A stretch of DNA of 64,000 nt from Pirellulales bacterium (GTDB taxonomy: Bacteria > Planctomycetota > Planctomycetia > Pirellulales > PALSA-1355): assembly GCA_022844125.1 (NCBI GenBank), contig JALHMI010000010.1:186001-250000 (forward strand), in the 5' to 3' direction. The notes under the pieces are model-generated. The model ran no database searches, was not told where the DNA came from, and saw nothing but the letters and a program-made list of their open reading frames with translations. Both the position numbers and the translations under genes were made by a program. The first letter of the stretch is position 1; each line of letters starts with the position of its first letter. Shown one piece after another: positions 1 to 9,716 of the stretch.

Positions 1-26
1 CCACGAGCGAACGAGCAAGGTGCAGC

Positions 27-539
27 GTGTCGACGTCTAGGATTAACTCGCAAGTGTTCCGCGATCCAAGCTGGCTGCACTGGGCTACGACGATCCCGCT
101 GCTCGCGGGTCATATCGCCGGGATCGACGGCTGCCTGGAAGTTGCCATCACGTTTTGTGTCTGCATGGCACTGGCAATGTGGACCCGCACGCGCAGCGTG
201 GCAGCCATGCCAGTGCAAGTTCGCATCGCGTATGCCGCACTGCTCGCGATCGGAACCTCGCCCGGCATGTTTTGGGTCTACTATGTTAAACTGGTCGGCA
301 CGATAGCGATGGTCCTGTTTGGCTATTGTCCACTCGTGCGACTGCTGACACTGCTCCCTTGGAACCGCACGCAACGAATCAACAGAACTTGGCTCACGCG
401 ACTCATCCTGGCACCAGCACCGGGGGGACTATTCGACTGGTCGAACTCGAGCCATGCCAAAATCGCCGCCTCATGCTCCTGTTCCTGCGCCCTTCCACCT
501 CGTCCTCAGCCGCCGGGTCGCGTCGCTCCGTTGGCTTAG
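27..539 (+). CDS. Small putative membrane protein, unknown function
   Basis: The frame is open from the window edge, so the true start may lie upstream of the GTG used here. The first 130 residues look like real protein: hydrophobic segments around residues 17-55, 65-85 and 87-110, followed by a basic stretch. The last 35 residues are rich in Ser, Cys and Pro and look like read-through of non-coding sequence, so a frameshift or an unusual C-terminus is possible. I do not recognise the family. No neighbour explains it. Confidence 0.4.
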   Translation: MSTSRINSQVFRDPSWLHWATTIPLLAGHIAGIDGCLEVAITFCVCMALAMWTRTRSVAAMPVQVRIAYAALLAIGTSPGMFWVYYVKLVGTIAMVLFGYCPLVRLLTLLPWNRTQRINRTWLTRLILAPAPGGLFDWSNSSHAKIAASCSCSCALPPRPQPPGRVAPLA

Positions 540-694
540 GCCTGGGGCATGGCTCAGCCACCGCTTCATCACAGCTTCAGGCTGAATCTGTCAGTCTGGA
601 GTACTGACCGACGGGGTCAATTCAGTTTCGCGCGATTGACGTTGATCTGGTACGATAAACGCGTCGTGCGAGCCCTACTTCAAGCGAGTTCTGC

Positions 695-700
695 GGAGGT
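695..700 (+). promoter_or_regulatory. Ribosome binding site that fixes the dioxygenase start
   Basis: GGAGGT lies seven bases before the ATG at 708. It shows that translation starts there and not at the upstream in-frame ATG at 549, and the Tat-like leader then sits at the N-terminus. Confidence 0.7.
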
Positions 701-707
701 CGGCATC

Positions 708-1373
708 ATGTCCACGGGTCCTTACATCTTCACGCGACGCACTTTTCTAGGCACGATGGCTGCCGGTTCGTTTGCCTGGGCGGCGCCTGGCGCTCTGGCC
801 GAAGAACTCGCCCGCACACCGCACCAGACCGAGGGCCCGTTCTATCCCGATCGCCTGCCGCTGGATACCGACAACGATCTGTTGATTCTGAACGACAGCC
901 TATCGCCGGCGGTAGGTGAAATCACGCACCTTACGGGTCGCATCCTCAGCGGTAGCGGCGAACCTCTCCGCAACGCCGTGGTCGAAATCTGGCAATGCGA
1001 CTCGGGCGGCGCGTACCTGCACAGCCGCACCGGCAACGCCGACAAACGCGACAGCAACTTTCAGGGCTTCGGTCGTTTCCTTACCGACTCCAAGGGGCAG
1101 TACTACTTCCGCACGATCAAACCCGTCCCCTATCCCGGCCGAACACCGCATATTCATTACAGGGTGAAATACCCCGGCCAGGAAGAATTCACGACGCAGT
1201 GCTACATCAAGGGGCACCCGCAGAACGAACGTGATTTCTTATTCAAAGGGGCCGGCGGCCAGAAGGAGCGCAACCTGCTCTGTGCCGACTTCCAGCCGCT
1301 GGAAGGCTCCAAAGTTGGCGAGCTCCGGGCTAGCTTCGACATTGTCCTGGGCTACTCGCCGCGGCAGGGTTAA
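708..1373 (+). CDS. Exported intradiol ring-cleavage dioxygenase family protein
   Basis: Protocatechuate 3,4-dioxygenase-like protein of about 221 residues. The N-terminus carries a Tat-type leader (RRTFLGTMAAG followed by a hydrophobic run and an Ala-rich cleavage region), so it is probably exported folded with its metal. The core shows the family pattern TEGPFYPD, a VEIWQCD strand, the GxYLH tyrosine, and then YPGRTPHIHYR, which carries the second Tyr and the two His expected to bind the non-haem Fe(III). All four ligands appear present. Family members open catechol-type rings between the hydroxyls; the actual substrate is not visible from context, since no beta-ketoadipate genes are nearby. 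Secreted planctomycete members are often annotated only by family. Confidence 0.87.
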   Translation: MSTGPYIFTRRTFLGTMAAGSFAWAAPGALAEELARTPHQTEGPFYPDRLPLDTDNDLLILNDSLSPAVGEITHLTGRILSGSGEPLRNAVVEIWQCDSGGAYLHSRTGNADKRDSNFQGFGRFLTDSKGQYYFRTIKPVPYPGRTPHIHYRVKYPGQEEFTTQCYIKGHPQNERDFLFKGAGGQKERNLLCADFQPLEGSKVGELRASFDIVLGYSPRQG

Positions 1374-1512
1374 GTTGCCGAGTCACCCGCGGTTTTGACC
1401 AGGCAGGCTCGCCGGCCGAGCGGCGCAAGGTCCGATCAATCGCGCTCGCCCGCCGGCGTGCCTTTTGCTACGCTGAAGGTGCGTTTCACATGCCCTTTGG
1501 AGCCCGAAAATC

Positions 1513-2664
<1,152 letters not shown>

Positions 2665-2715
2665 TCGCTCCATCGTACGCGCAACCTACTGGACGCTTTA
2701 GTCCACGAGTCACGG

Positions 2716-3510
2716 ATGACCCGTCGCCTGCTCATCACCTCCGCGCTCGTTCTCAGCCTGCTGGTCGGCTGCGCAACGTGGCGGGCCGCGCCGCAATTGC
2801 CGGTCGGCAACTCGATGGTGCTCGATCAATTGGTCGTCTTCAGCGATTCGCCACTGCCGCGACATCACCGCTTGCTCGAAGAGCTCAGGGCCTTGCGAAC
2901 CACGGTGAGCACCAAGCTCCAATTGCCAATTTCGGACGAGCCCATCCACGTGTACTTGTTCTCGACGGCCGACAAGTTCGAAGCCTTCTTCCGCACCTAC
3001 CACCCCACGCTGCCGCGCCGCCGGGCGTTCTTCGTCGAGACGGATACTCGGCTGAGCGTCTATGCTTATTGGGGTGACCGCGTGGCTGAGGACCTTCGCC
3101 ATGAGGTCGCGCACGGTTATCTACATGCCGTGGTGCCGAATCTCCCGCTCTGGCTCGATGAAGGCCTGGCCGAGTACTTCGAGGTCCCCCGCGGCATGGA
3201 TGGGGTGAATCGACCGCACGTGCAGCAACTTGTGGCCCAAGGCATCGATTGGCGGCCCGACATCGTGCGACTTGAACAGCTAAGTACGACAGCCGAAATG
3301 ACCCAACTCGACTACGCCGAGAGCTGGGCCTGGGTACACCTGATGCTGGAAACTTCGCCGCAAAACCGCACCATGCTACATAACTACTTGCAGTCGCTGA
3401 TCCAAATGGCGCCGCCGCAGCCGCTCTCGCTTTCACTGCGACAAGTCGACCCCGGCTGCCAGCAGCACTTGGCGAATCACGTCAAGATGCTCAATCATGC
3501 CTTGCAGTAG
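2716..3510 (+). CDS. DUF1570-type lipoprotein, putative zinc peptidase
   Basis: Probable lipoprotein: a hydrophobic leader ends in LLVGC, giving a mature Cys20. The middle carries RHEVAHGYLH followed about 20 residues later by LPLWLDEGLAEYFE, the HExxH plus downstream Glu arrangement of gluzincin metallopeptidases and of the planctomycete DUF1570 family. The zinc ligands appear intact. The substrate is unknown. The gene ends 16 bases inside the convergent GNAT gene, so the two 3' ends overlap. Confidence 0.8.
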   Translation: MTRRLLITSALVLSLLVGCATWRAAPQLPVGNSMVLDQLVVFSDSPLPRHHRLLEELRALRTTVSTKLQLPISDEPIHVYLFSTADKFEAFFRTYHPTLPRRRAFFVETDTRLSVYAYWGDRVAEDLRHEVAHGYLHAVVPNLPLWLDEGLAEYFEVPRGMDGVNRPHVQQLVAQGIDWRPDIVRLEQLSTTAEMTQLDYAESWAWVHLMLETSPQNRTMLHNYLQSLIQMAPPQPLSLSLRQVDPGCQQHLANHVKMLNHALQ

Positions 3511-4472
3511 AGCGTCGAAGCATCGACCTGCTGAAAGCCCAAGTTTGCGAACACTCCCCGGGCCGCCGCATTCGCTTCCGGCACGTGAACCTCGACCAGT
3601 GAAATGCCTTGCGATTGTAACTGGCGAATCGTTTCGCCCAGCAAATTCGTGGCTAACCCGCGGCGACGCTGCTCGTCCGGAACAACCAGGTCGACAATCC
3701 CCGCGGCGTGGACGCCCCAGGCGCCAGTCATGGTTTCGAGCGACCACACATAGACACTCGCCAGGCTCGGTCCGCCTTCACGCTCGGAAAGCGTCCAACG
3801 CGTGCGCTCAAACGGCTCGAACATCACGGCATCCCACCACGTCTCGCTCGGCGGATCGATCATCGTCGAGAGCCGCGTGGTACGGCGAATTTGCATTTGC
3901 TGTCGATCGACCACGGGCCGAAACCCGGCCAGGTCTCGCTGCAGGATGACTGACCGCGCACAGGGTCGATAACGCGCCTCGAGGAAAAGCTCACGCTGCG
4001 TGGTGTCGGAGTCCAGCACACCGGAAAGCTCACTGCCGCCGTACAGGCCGTAGTAGAAGGGGGACATCGGATACCCACCGCCGCCATACAGCGTGGTTGC
4101 GCCATGCGACGTCAGATACTGCTCAGCCCGGCGCAGCAGCTCGCGAGCCACCTGCGGATCGGCATCCGGTCGCGTCAACACCAGGCTCGTCACGCCCTGC
4201 TCGCGACACAAGTTGGAACCCTGGGAGTCGGGTCCAAACCCGGCGTGAGCGAATCCCAGCAGTTTCTCATCGTCTGCGGCGACGATCAGCCCGTCACGAT
4301 CGAACGTGGGCTTCGAAAGCACATATCGTTCGAGCAGCGCCACCGACATCGGCTGCATCAGCCCGCGACTGGCATGCTGGCTGCGCCAGATTTCCGCCAA
4401 CTGCGGGGGGTCGGTATTGCGAAACGCGCGGTACTCGATCAAAGCGGCAATCTCGTGGGACACCTGATTCAT
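3495..4472 (-). CDS. Tandem GNAT-fold N-acetyltransferase
   Basis: A protein of 325 residues, about twice the length of a single GNAT domain. The C-terminal half has the acetyl-CoA loop pattern IVDLVVPDEQRRRGLATNLL and the typical end EANAAARGVFANLGFQ. The N-terminal half (about residues 12-150) looks like a second, more diverged GNAT fold, as in mycothiol-synthase-like two-domain enzymes. Its start overlaps the stop of the upstream Rieske gene by four bases, so the two are probably translated together. Substrate unknown. Confidence 0.8.
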   Translation of the reverse strand: MNQVSHEIAALIEYRAFRNTDPPQLAEIWRSQHASRGLMQPMSVALLERYVLSKPTFDRDGLIVAADDEKLLGFAHAGFGPDSQGSNLCREQGVTSLVLTRPDADPQVARELLRRAEQYLTSHGATTLYGGGGYPMSPFYYGLYGGSELSGVLDSDTTQRELFLEARYRPCARSVILQRDLAGFRPVVDRQQMQIRRTTRLSTMIDPPSETWWDAVMFEPFERTRWTLSEREGGPSLASVYVWSLETMTGAWGVHAAGIVDLVVPDEQRRRGLATNLLGETIRQLQSQGISLVEVHVPEANAAARGVFANLGFQQVDASTLYCKA

Positions 4473-4777
4473 CCCAAGTCTACCAAGATCCAGTCGTCTT
4501 CAACACGTACTGGAAAGTGCGGCTGCACGATCTGCGCGTTGAATTGGTGTTGTCCGCTACGCACGTCGAACTGCCAGCCGTGCCAGGGGCAGGTCACAAT
4601 GCAGCCGTTTAACTCGCCCCGTCCCAGCGGTCCGCCCTGGTGCGGACACACACCTTCCAGGGCATAAAATGTGCCATTCACATTGAACAGCGCGATCACC
4701 CGTCCTTCGGCGACGCACTCTTTAGCCGCCGCCGAGGGCACGTCACTCACGCGAGCGAGCTTGATCCAGTTAGCCAT
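4469..4777 (-). CDS. Small Rieske [2Fe-2S] ferredoxin-like protein
   Basis: A single Rieske domain of 102 residues. The two cluster-binding loops are visible as CPHQGG and CPWHGWQF, giving the Cys-x-His and Cys-x2-His ligand set. It resembles NirD and soluble Rieske ferredoxins that feed electrons to oxygenases or reductases. No oxygenase subunit lies beside it, so its partner is unclear. It sits between the acyltransferase gene (75 bases upstream) and the GNAT gene (four-base overlap). Confidence 0.9.
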   Translation of the reverse strand: MANWIKLARVSDVPSAAAKECVAEGRVIALFNVNGTFYALEGVCPHQGGPLGRGELNGCIVTCPWHGWQFDVRSGQHQFNAQIVQPHFPVRVEDDWILVDLG

Positions 4778-4852
4778 GGCCGGCAGTGATTGGGGCAGGG
4801 AACCCCCGCCGGCCGCAGCGCCAGGCGAGGATTCGTTCGCGTGAGGAATGAT

Positions 4853-5890
4853 CTAAGCAGCCTTCGCCGGGCCCGTCTTTTCAGCTTTGCGTTTGGGACG
4901 CGGCTTGTAGTCGCGCCAACGGCGATGGACCCACCAATACTGCTCCGGCGCTTCGCGGATCGTCGCCTCGAGCAGCCGAGTATACCACTGCGTGATTGCA
5001 GTGACACTCCGCATTTCGCCGTCCATCGTCAAAGGATCAAGAACCGAGATCGTGCCCATGACTTGCGACAACGGCCGATCGGCCCGCCGCGCGAAGCAGA
5101 AGATCGCCGGCGCTCCGCTGGCCAAGGGGAACAGGGCAATCGCCTTGTGGCTCGAAGCCGGCCGGCCGAAGAACTCAACCCAGCAGCCTTTGCGGCCGGC
5201 ATTTTGGTCTCCCAGAAGCGCGATAATGCCGCCCTGTTGGAGCACTTGCTCAACCGCGCCCGCGCTCCCCTCTTTCGGCAGAATGTACTGGCCTGTCATC
5301 CCGCGGAACTCGTTCACGAACCGATCCAGGTAGGGATTATCCAGCGTCCTGGCAATCGTGAACGACGGAAAGCCCAGAATCCCCAGGACAAAGCCTGAGA
5401 GTTCGAAGTTCCCATAATGCCCACAAATAATCACGGTCGGGCGATCATCGAAAAACGTGCGAATGATCTGGTCGGCGTTGACCAGCGTCACGTACTCGCG
5501 CCAGTTCGTGTGGTGAATCTTGCGGGGGGCGTGAATCACCTCGACGACGAGCAGAAACAAGTGTTCCCACATCTTCCAGCGAAGTTCGTGCCGCTCGTCG
5601 GCCGTCATCTCGGGAAAGGCATGCTTCAGGTTCTCTTCTAACAGCCGCCGGCGAATCTTAAAGACGCTGGAACAAAGCGTTGCCAAAAACCGAGCCACGG
5701 CCGCGCACGACTCAACTGGCATGGCCTGCACGACGCAGACAAAAATCCGCACGACCAGGTAGGCCACGTAATCCTTGACGTTGCTGTAGCCGGGGAGTCG
5801 CACAGGTTGTGGGATCCGATAGCGGGCGGAACTGGTGAGTTTTGCTAGCACTCTGAGCGGCGACAATTCTGCCACGCTCGGCCGTTTCAT
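4853..5890 (-). CDS. LpxL/HtrB-type lipid acyltransferase
   Basis: Member of the lysophospholipid/lipid A late acyltransferase family. The catalytic box is CGHYGNFE (H-x4-E), followed by GDQNAGRKGCWVEFFG and, near the C-terminus, the conserved WWVHRRWR segment. A hydrophobic stretch around residues 30-55 probably anchors it to the inner face of the membrane. The longest ORF starts at 5971, but the first 27 residues look non-coding and the ATG at 5890 gives a normal family length. It may acylate lipid A-like lipids; planctomycetes do carry an outer membrane with lipid A genes in many species. Confidence 0.85.
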   Translation of the reverse strand: MKRPSVAELSPLRVLAKLTSSARYRIPQPVRLPGYSNVKDYVAYLVVRIFVCVVQAMPVESCAAVARFLATLCSSVFKIRRRLLEENLKHAFPEMTADERHELRWKMWEHLFLLVVEVIHAPRKIHHTNWREYVTLVNADQIIRTFFDDRPTVIICGHYGNFELSGFVLGILGFPSFTIARTLDNPYLDRFVNEFRGMTGQYILPKEGSAGAVEQVLQQGGIIALLGDQNAGRKGCWVEFFGRPASSHKAIALFPLASGAPAIFCFARRADRPLSQVMGTISVLDPLTMDGEMRSVTAITQWYTRLLEATIREAPEQYWWVHRRWRDYKPRPKRKAEKTGPAKAA

Positions 5891-5985
5891 CCAAGACCGG
5901 TTCTGCTGTCGCGGTTGAGGTTGACACACAGCGCCAAATCCAGGACCTTTCGCCGCCCACAGGCAGGGCACATCCCCCGACGTGT

Positions 5986-5991
5986 AGGAGG
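5986..5991 (+). promoter_or_regulatory. Strong ribosome binding site of the export-protein gene
   Basis: A perfect AGGAGG nine bases before the ATG at 6001 supports that start codon. Confidence 0.7.
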
Positions 5992-6000
5992 TCCACGGTT

Positions 6001-6936
6001 ATGGTCCGTTCCGGCAGCGAGCGTTGCATTCTCGGACTCAAGTCGTCCGTTCAGGCGTCGCTCTTTGGCCTGGCCTGCGCCGCCCTCGGCGCGGTCGTGG
6101 CCTCGCTCTGTTGGGCCTCGCTTGAGCTGGAAGTCGCAGCCTCACCCCGATTGGTCGAGCCCGTGCGAACGGTATCGACCAACTCCAGCCCGACGGACGC
6201 CTCCCAGCATCACGAACACCATCCGCATCACTGCGACGATTGTGCCTTTTGCCGCGCTCGGGCCAAGAAGGCGGCTGAGCAACTCAACGCACCTTTCGTC
6301 CCCATCCATAAGCGACCAGACTACGCGGTGCAATCCCCGGATATTCTGACCATCAGCGTCTCGGGCTTGGATGACGCGCCGGACGGCCAGCAGCCCATCC
6401 AGGGTGAACACCTGGTGCACCAGGACGGTAACGTGAATCTGGGCTCGTGGGGAAAGCTGAACGTCGCGGGAAAGACGACCGCCGAAATCAAAGCGGCCAT
6501 TGAGGAACTCGTCGACACAGCAAACACGAAACGAACGGTAAGCGTCTCCGTGCACGCGCAGAACAGCCGTGTGTACTACATCATTGATGAGAATGGCTTC
6601 GGCAGCGGCGATTCAATCCTGCGCATTCCCTGCATGGGCAACGAGACCGTGCTCGACGCGATTACTTCCATGGGCCCCTTGAACGAGATGGGACGTCGGC
6701 GAATTTGGATCGCGCATCCCACTCCCGGCGGCGACGTCGACACAGTTACCCCTATCAAGTGGCACTGGACATCGCCGACGACGGTCGTGGTCACGAATCC
6801 CACCTTGCAACCTGGCGACCGTGTCTTCATAGCCCGCCAGCCCTCCTGGGTGGCTTTTGTCGAGCACGCCGGTCAGCTCGCGCATGCGCGCCAAGCCAAG
6901 CAAGTGCCTCCCGCACAACCGGTCGAAGTCAAATAG
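6001..6936 (+). CDS. Wza-like polysaccharide export protein with His/Cys-rich patch
   Basis: An N-terminal membrane or signal segment (about residues 19-40) is followed by a poly-export (PF02563-type) domain starting DYAVQSPDILTISVSG, with GEHLVHQDGNVNLGSWGKLNVAGKT. A second SLBB-like ligand-binding domain begins at VYYIIDENGFGSG and ends TLQPGDRVFIARQP. Such proteins form or gate the outer-membrane exit of exopolysaccharide. Between membrane segment and export domain lies a patch of seven His and three Cys (residues 70-84), unusual for the family. No glycosyltransferase or Wzc-type gene is adjacent. It diverges from the LpxL-like gene with 110 bases between them. Confidence 0.8.
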   Translation: MVRSGSERCILGLKSSVQASLFGLACAALGAVVASLCWASLELEVAASPRLVEPVRTVSTNSSPTDASQHHEHHPHHCDDCAFCRARAKKAAEQLNAPFVPIHKRPDYAVQSPDILTISVSGLDDAPDGQQPIQGEHLVHQDGNVNLGSWGKLNVAGKTTAEIKAAIEELVDTANTKRTVSVSVHAQNSRVYYIIDENGFGSGDSILRIPCMGNETVLDAITSMGPLNEMGRRRIWIAHPTPGGDVDTVTPIKWHWTSPTTVVVTNPTLQPGDRVFIARQPSWVAFVEHAGQLAHARQAKQVPPAQPVEVK

Positions 6937-6968
6937 CAAGCCGGCGATTCGCAAAACGCCGTCAGGCG

Positions 6969-8105
6969 CTATTTCTTCACCTTCTTCGACCGCGCTTGCA
7001 GCACCGGGTCGCTCGCCAGCGGCAGCTTCACGGCTTTGCCGGTCTCGGCGGCCTTATAGATGCCGAGGATAATCTCGACCGAGCGGCGTCCCTCGGGACC
7101 GTCGACTGCCGGTTGGCGATTTTCGATCACCGCATCAAGCAAATCGCGGAACTGCTCGGTATGCCCGTGATGACCGATCGCACTGGGGTCGCTCGCCCCG
7201 CCGGCCGTGCTGATCCGTTCGGCCATTCGTTTTTTGATCGCCGCGTCGCCGCGTCCTTTCTTGGCGAAGTCCCAAGCCACGACATCTTCTTCCTCCATCG
7301 CGGCGCTCCCCTCGGAACCGTGAATCTCGATTCGCTTGAGATAGCCGGGATAGGCCGCCGTCGTGGCTTCGATCACGCCCAGCGCGCCATTGGCGAACTT
7401 GACCGTGGCCACCACAGTGTCTTCGACGGCAATTCGCTCGTGGGCGAGCAGGCCAGCCTGGGCGGTGATCTCGACCACGGGCCCCATCAGCCAGGTGAGA
7501 ATGTCGACGCTGTGAATCGCCTGGTTCATCAAAGCGCCACCGCCATCGAGTTCCCACGTCCCGCGCCAGGCGCCGCTGTCGTAGTAGGCCTGCGAGCGGT
7601 ACCACTTCACGTACGACTCACCCAGCGTCAGCCGCCCGAAACGGCCTTCCTCCATGGCACGCTTCAGCTCGATGCTCGAGCGATGAAATCGGGAGGGAAA
7701 AATTGCCGACAGTTTAACCTTGTTCTTCTCGCACTCGCGAATGATCTGATCGCAACGCTTGAGCGTGATTTCGAGCGGCTTCTCCACGATCACGTGCTTG
7801 CCGGCCCGCGCGGCCGCGACCGCGGGCTCCATGTGCGCGCCGCTCGGCGTGCCAATCGTCACCACGTCCACGTCCGGATCGGCCAGCATGTCTTCGAGTT
7901 TGTGGTACGCCCGGCAACCTTGGGCAGCGGCCAACCGATCGGCCGAGGCCGGGAACGAGTCGTAGCAGGCGACAAGCTTCGCCCCGCGGATGTCCGCAAT
8001 GGCCTTGGCGTGAAAGCCGGCAATCATGCCACAACCGACGATCCCAAACCCAAACGTCCGCGTTTTTGCCACCGTGCCAATCTCCGAGAGGTGCGGAATC
8101 TTCAA
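6969..8105 (-). CDS. Gfo/Idh/MocA family oxidoreductase
   Basis: NAD(P)-dependent sugar-type oxidoreductase of 378 residues. The Rossmann motif FGIVGCGMIAGFHAKAI starts at residue 19, the EKP motif occurs in HVIVEKPLEI, and the C-terminal domain carries the typical GGGALMNQAIHSVD, whose His is usually catalytic. Planctomycetes carry many paralogues, and the substrate cannot be read from sequence. It is the last gene of the rimO-pgsA-CPBP run, 57 bases after the CPBP gene. Confidence 0.92.
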   Translation of the reverse strand: MKIPHLSEIGTVAKTRTFGFGIVGCGMIAGFHAKAIADIRGAKLVACYDSFPASADRLAAAQGCRAYHKLEDMLADPDVDVVTIGTPSGAHMEPAVAAARAGKHVIVEKPLEITLKRCDQIIRECEKNKVKLSAIFPSRFHRSSIELKRAMEEGRFGRLTLGESYVKWYRSQAYYDSGAWRGTWELDGGGALMNQAIHSVDILTWLMGPVVEITAQAGLLAHERIAVEDTVVATVKFANGALGVIEATTAAYPGYLKRIEIHGSEGSAAMEEEDVVAWDFAKKGRGDAAIKKRMAERISTAGGASDPSAIGHHGHTEQFRDLLDAVIENRQPAVDGPEGRRSVEIILGIYKAAETGKAVKLPLASDPVLQARSKKVKK

Positions 8106-8162
8106 AACCAGGAAAGCCGCGATTCTAAGACCCGTCGCGGCCGAAGGAAAGGGTTCCGCCGC

Positions 8163-9032
8163 TTACAGCTTCACGCCGGACAAGTACATGATCCACAAAT
8201 TGAGCATGGTCCAGCCGTTGATGCCTGCGTGGATCACCAGCGACGGCAAAATCCGATGTGTCTGCCGGTAAGCGTATCCCAGGAACAACGAGAGCACGAA
8301 GATCGCAACCGGATCGGGCCCCGCCGAAAAATGCATCCCCGCGAAAACCAGCGACGCGACGACTAGCGGCGCATAGCCAGGCCGCTCGCTGGCCTCGGGA
8401 TCGTGCGCTTGTCGCAGGCGAACTTGCTCCCCTTCCAGCCAGCCTTGGAGCACCACGCGAAACACGAATTCTTCCAACCAGGGGGCGATGCAGAACGCCG
8501 CGATTGTCGCTCCGATCATCAGTGTGAGCGTCGCACCGTCCTGGGTGAACTTGATCAGTGGATGGTCCGAGGGAATTTCCAGATAGTGCGTAAAAAACAA
8601 CTGCACGAGCAGTACCGGCACAATTGCTGCCAGAAACAACCATGCACCGCTGACCACGTCCTTGGCAGCGAATCGAACATTCCAGCCCAGGTCGCTCGCC
8701 GTGGCGCCGCGCAGCATCAAGTGGCCAACGGCCAATGCAAACCACAGCACCCGGGCAACCGACTGAAACAAAAGCATCCAGAGAATGGCCGTGCGATCGT
8801 CGTCCCCCGCGATTGCGCGCGCCCCGCCGGCCGCCAGAAATTCGAACCCCAGAAAGGCCACTGCCAGGAGCAGGACGTCCGAACCGCGCCAAGGCCCCGG
8901 TCGCCGTGGACTGAATTCGATCGGCGCGCGTCGCTCGCGCAACGTCAGCCCAATTGCTGTCCACGCCCCGAGGCTGCCGAGCAGCACCAATCCGCCGAGC
9001 AGGTTGATGACGGGCGAGACGGGTTCGTTCAT
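8163..9032 (-). CDS. CPBP family intramembrane glutamic protease
   Basis: About eight hydrophobic segments in 289 residues. The Abi/CPBP motifs are all visible: LEEFVFR (motif 1, EExxxR), GMHFS (motif 2) and LVIHAGIN (motif 3). These residues form the membrane-embedded active site in Rce1-like proteases. It follows pgsA after 47 bases on the same strand. Its target is unknown; bacterial members have been linked to processing of small peptides and immunity to bacteriocins, but nothing here indicates that role. Confidence 0.88.
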   Translation of the reverse strand: MNEPVSPVINLLGGLVLLGSLGAWTAIGLTLRERRAPIEFSPRRPGPWRGSDVLLLAVAFLGFEFLAAGGARAIAGDDDRTAILWMLLFQSVARVLWFALAVGHLMLRGATASDLGWNVRFAAKDVVSGAWLFLAAIVPVLLVQLFFTHYLEIPSDHPLIKFTQDGATLTLMIGATIAAFCIAPWLEEFVFRVVLQGWLEGEQVRLRQAHDPEASERPGYAPLVVASLVFAGMHFSAGPDPVAIFVLSLFLGYAYRQTHRILPSLVIHAGINGWTMLNLWIMYLSGVKL

Positions 9033-9079
9033 GCTCGCTCGCGCTCAATGCGGCCCCAGTGCTTCGCGATCCACAGAAC

Positions 9080-9670
9080 CTATCGCGACGCCCGTAGCAG
9101 TTGGATTGCCTTCTGGATGTAGGCCACGCCCGAGTACAGCGTCAGCAACACGGCGGCCCACACCGAGACCGAAACGGTCCACTGGAGCCACTCAGGCTGT
9201 TCACCTTCCACGCTCAAGGCGTAAAGTACGACGCCGGCGGCGATGCACTGCAGGAGCATCTTGAGCTTGCCGGCCATGTTGGCCGAGAAGTCAGCGCCTT
9301 CGCCCTCCAGGTAGCTGCGCAGTGCCGTGACCAGCAGTTCCCGACCGACAATGACGGTCGCCATCCAGGCCCTGACGCCGGATTCCGGAATCGCCACCAG
9401 ATAGATGAACGTGCCGCAGATGATGATCTTGTCGACGAACGGATCGAGGATCCGGCCCAGGCTGGTCACCTGGCCATACTTGCGCGCCCAATAGCCGTCC
9501 AGCCAGTCGGTGCTCGCGGCGATGATGAACAGCACCAGGCTCGTCTGATAGTAACCCAGGCCGATCAGCACGAACAACACGATCGAGAGCAGCAGCCGTA
9601 GCGAAGTGAGCTGGTTGGGAACATTGAAGAGCGGCTGCTCAGCCGCCGGCTTTTCGGTGACGAGCGACAT
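9080..9670 (-). CDS. pgsA: CDP-diacylglycerol-glycerol-3-phosphate phosphatidyltransferase
   Basis: PgsA makes phosphatidylglycerol phosphate from CDP-diacylglycerol in the inner membrane. The CDP-alcohol phosphotransferase signature DG-x2-AR-x8-G-x3-D-x3-D is complete in DGYWARKYGQVTSLGRILDPFVD. Four to five membrane segments follow. The ORF opens at 9703, but the ATG at 9670 has AGGAGG ten bases upstream and gives a standard N-terminus before NVPNQLTSLRL, so I use that start. It is 46 bases downstream of rimO. Confidence 0.92.
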   Translation of the reverse strand: MSLVTEKPAAEQPLFNVPNQLTSLRLLLSIVLFVLIGLGYYQTSLVLFIIAASTDWLDGYWARKYGQVTSLGRILDPFVDKIIICGTFIYLVAIPESGVRAWMATVIVGRELLVTALRSYLEGEGADFSANMAGKLKMLLQCIAAGVVLYALSVEGEQPEWLQWTVSVSVWAAVLLTLYSGVAYIQKAIQLLRASR

Positions 9671-9680
9671 GGCTGGAGCG

Positions 9681-9686
9681 CCTCCT
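9681..9686 (-). promoter_or_regulatory. Ribosome binding site deciding the pgsA start
   Basis: Read on the minus strand, AGGAGG lies ten bases before the ATG at 9670. The upstream in-frame candidate at 9703 has no comparable site. Confidence 0.65.
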
Positions 9687-9716
9687 GACGACGTTCTTCG
9701 CACAAGAGCCGAATGA

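Noticed and set aside
549-707. Longer N-terminus for the dioxygenase
   Set aside because: The extra 53 residues lack character, and GGAGGT plus the Tat leader mark ATG 708 as the start.
6705-8366. 553-residue plus-strand ORF
   Set aside because: It is the antisense shadow of the Gfo/Idh/MocA gene, rich in Arg, His and Asp, without family features.
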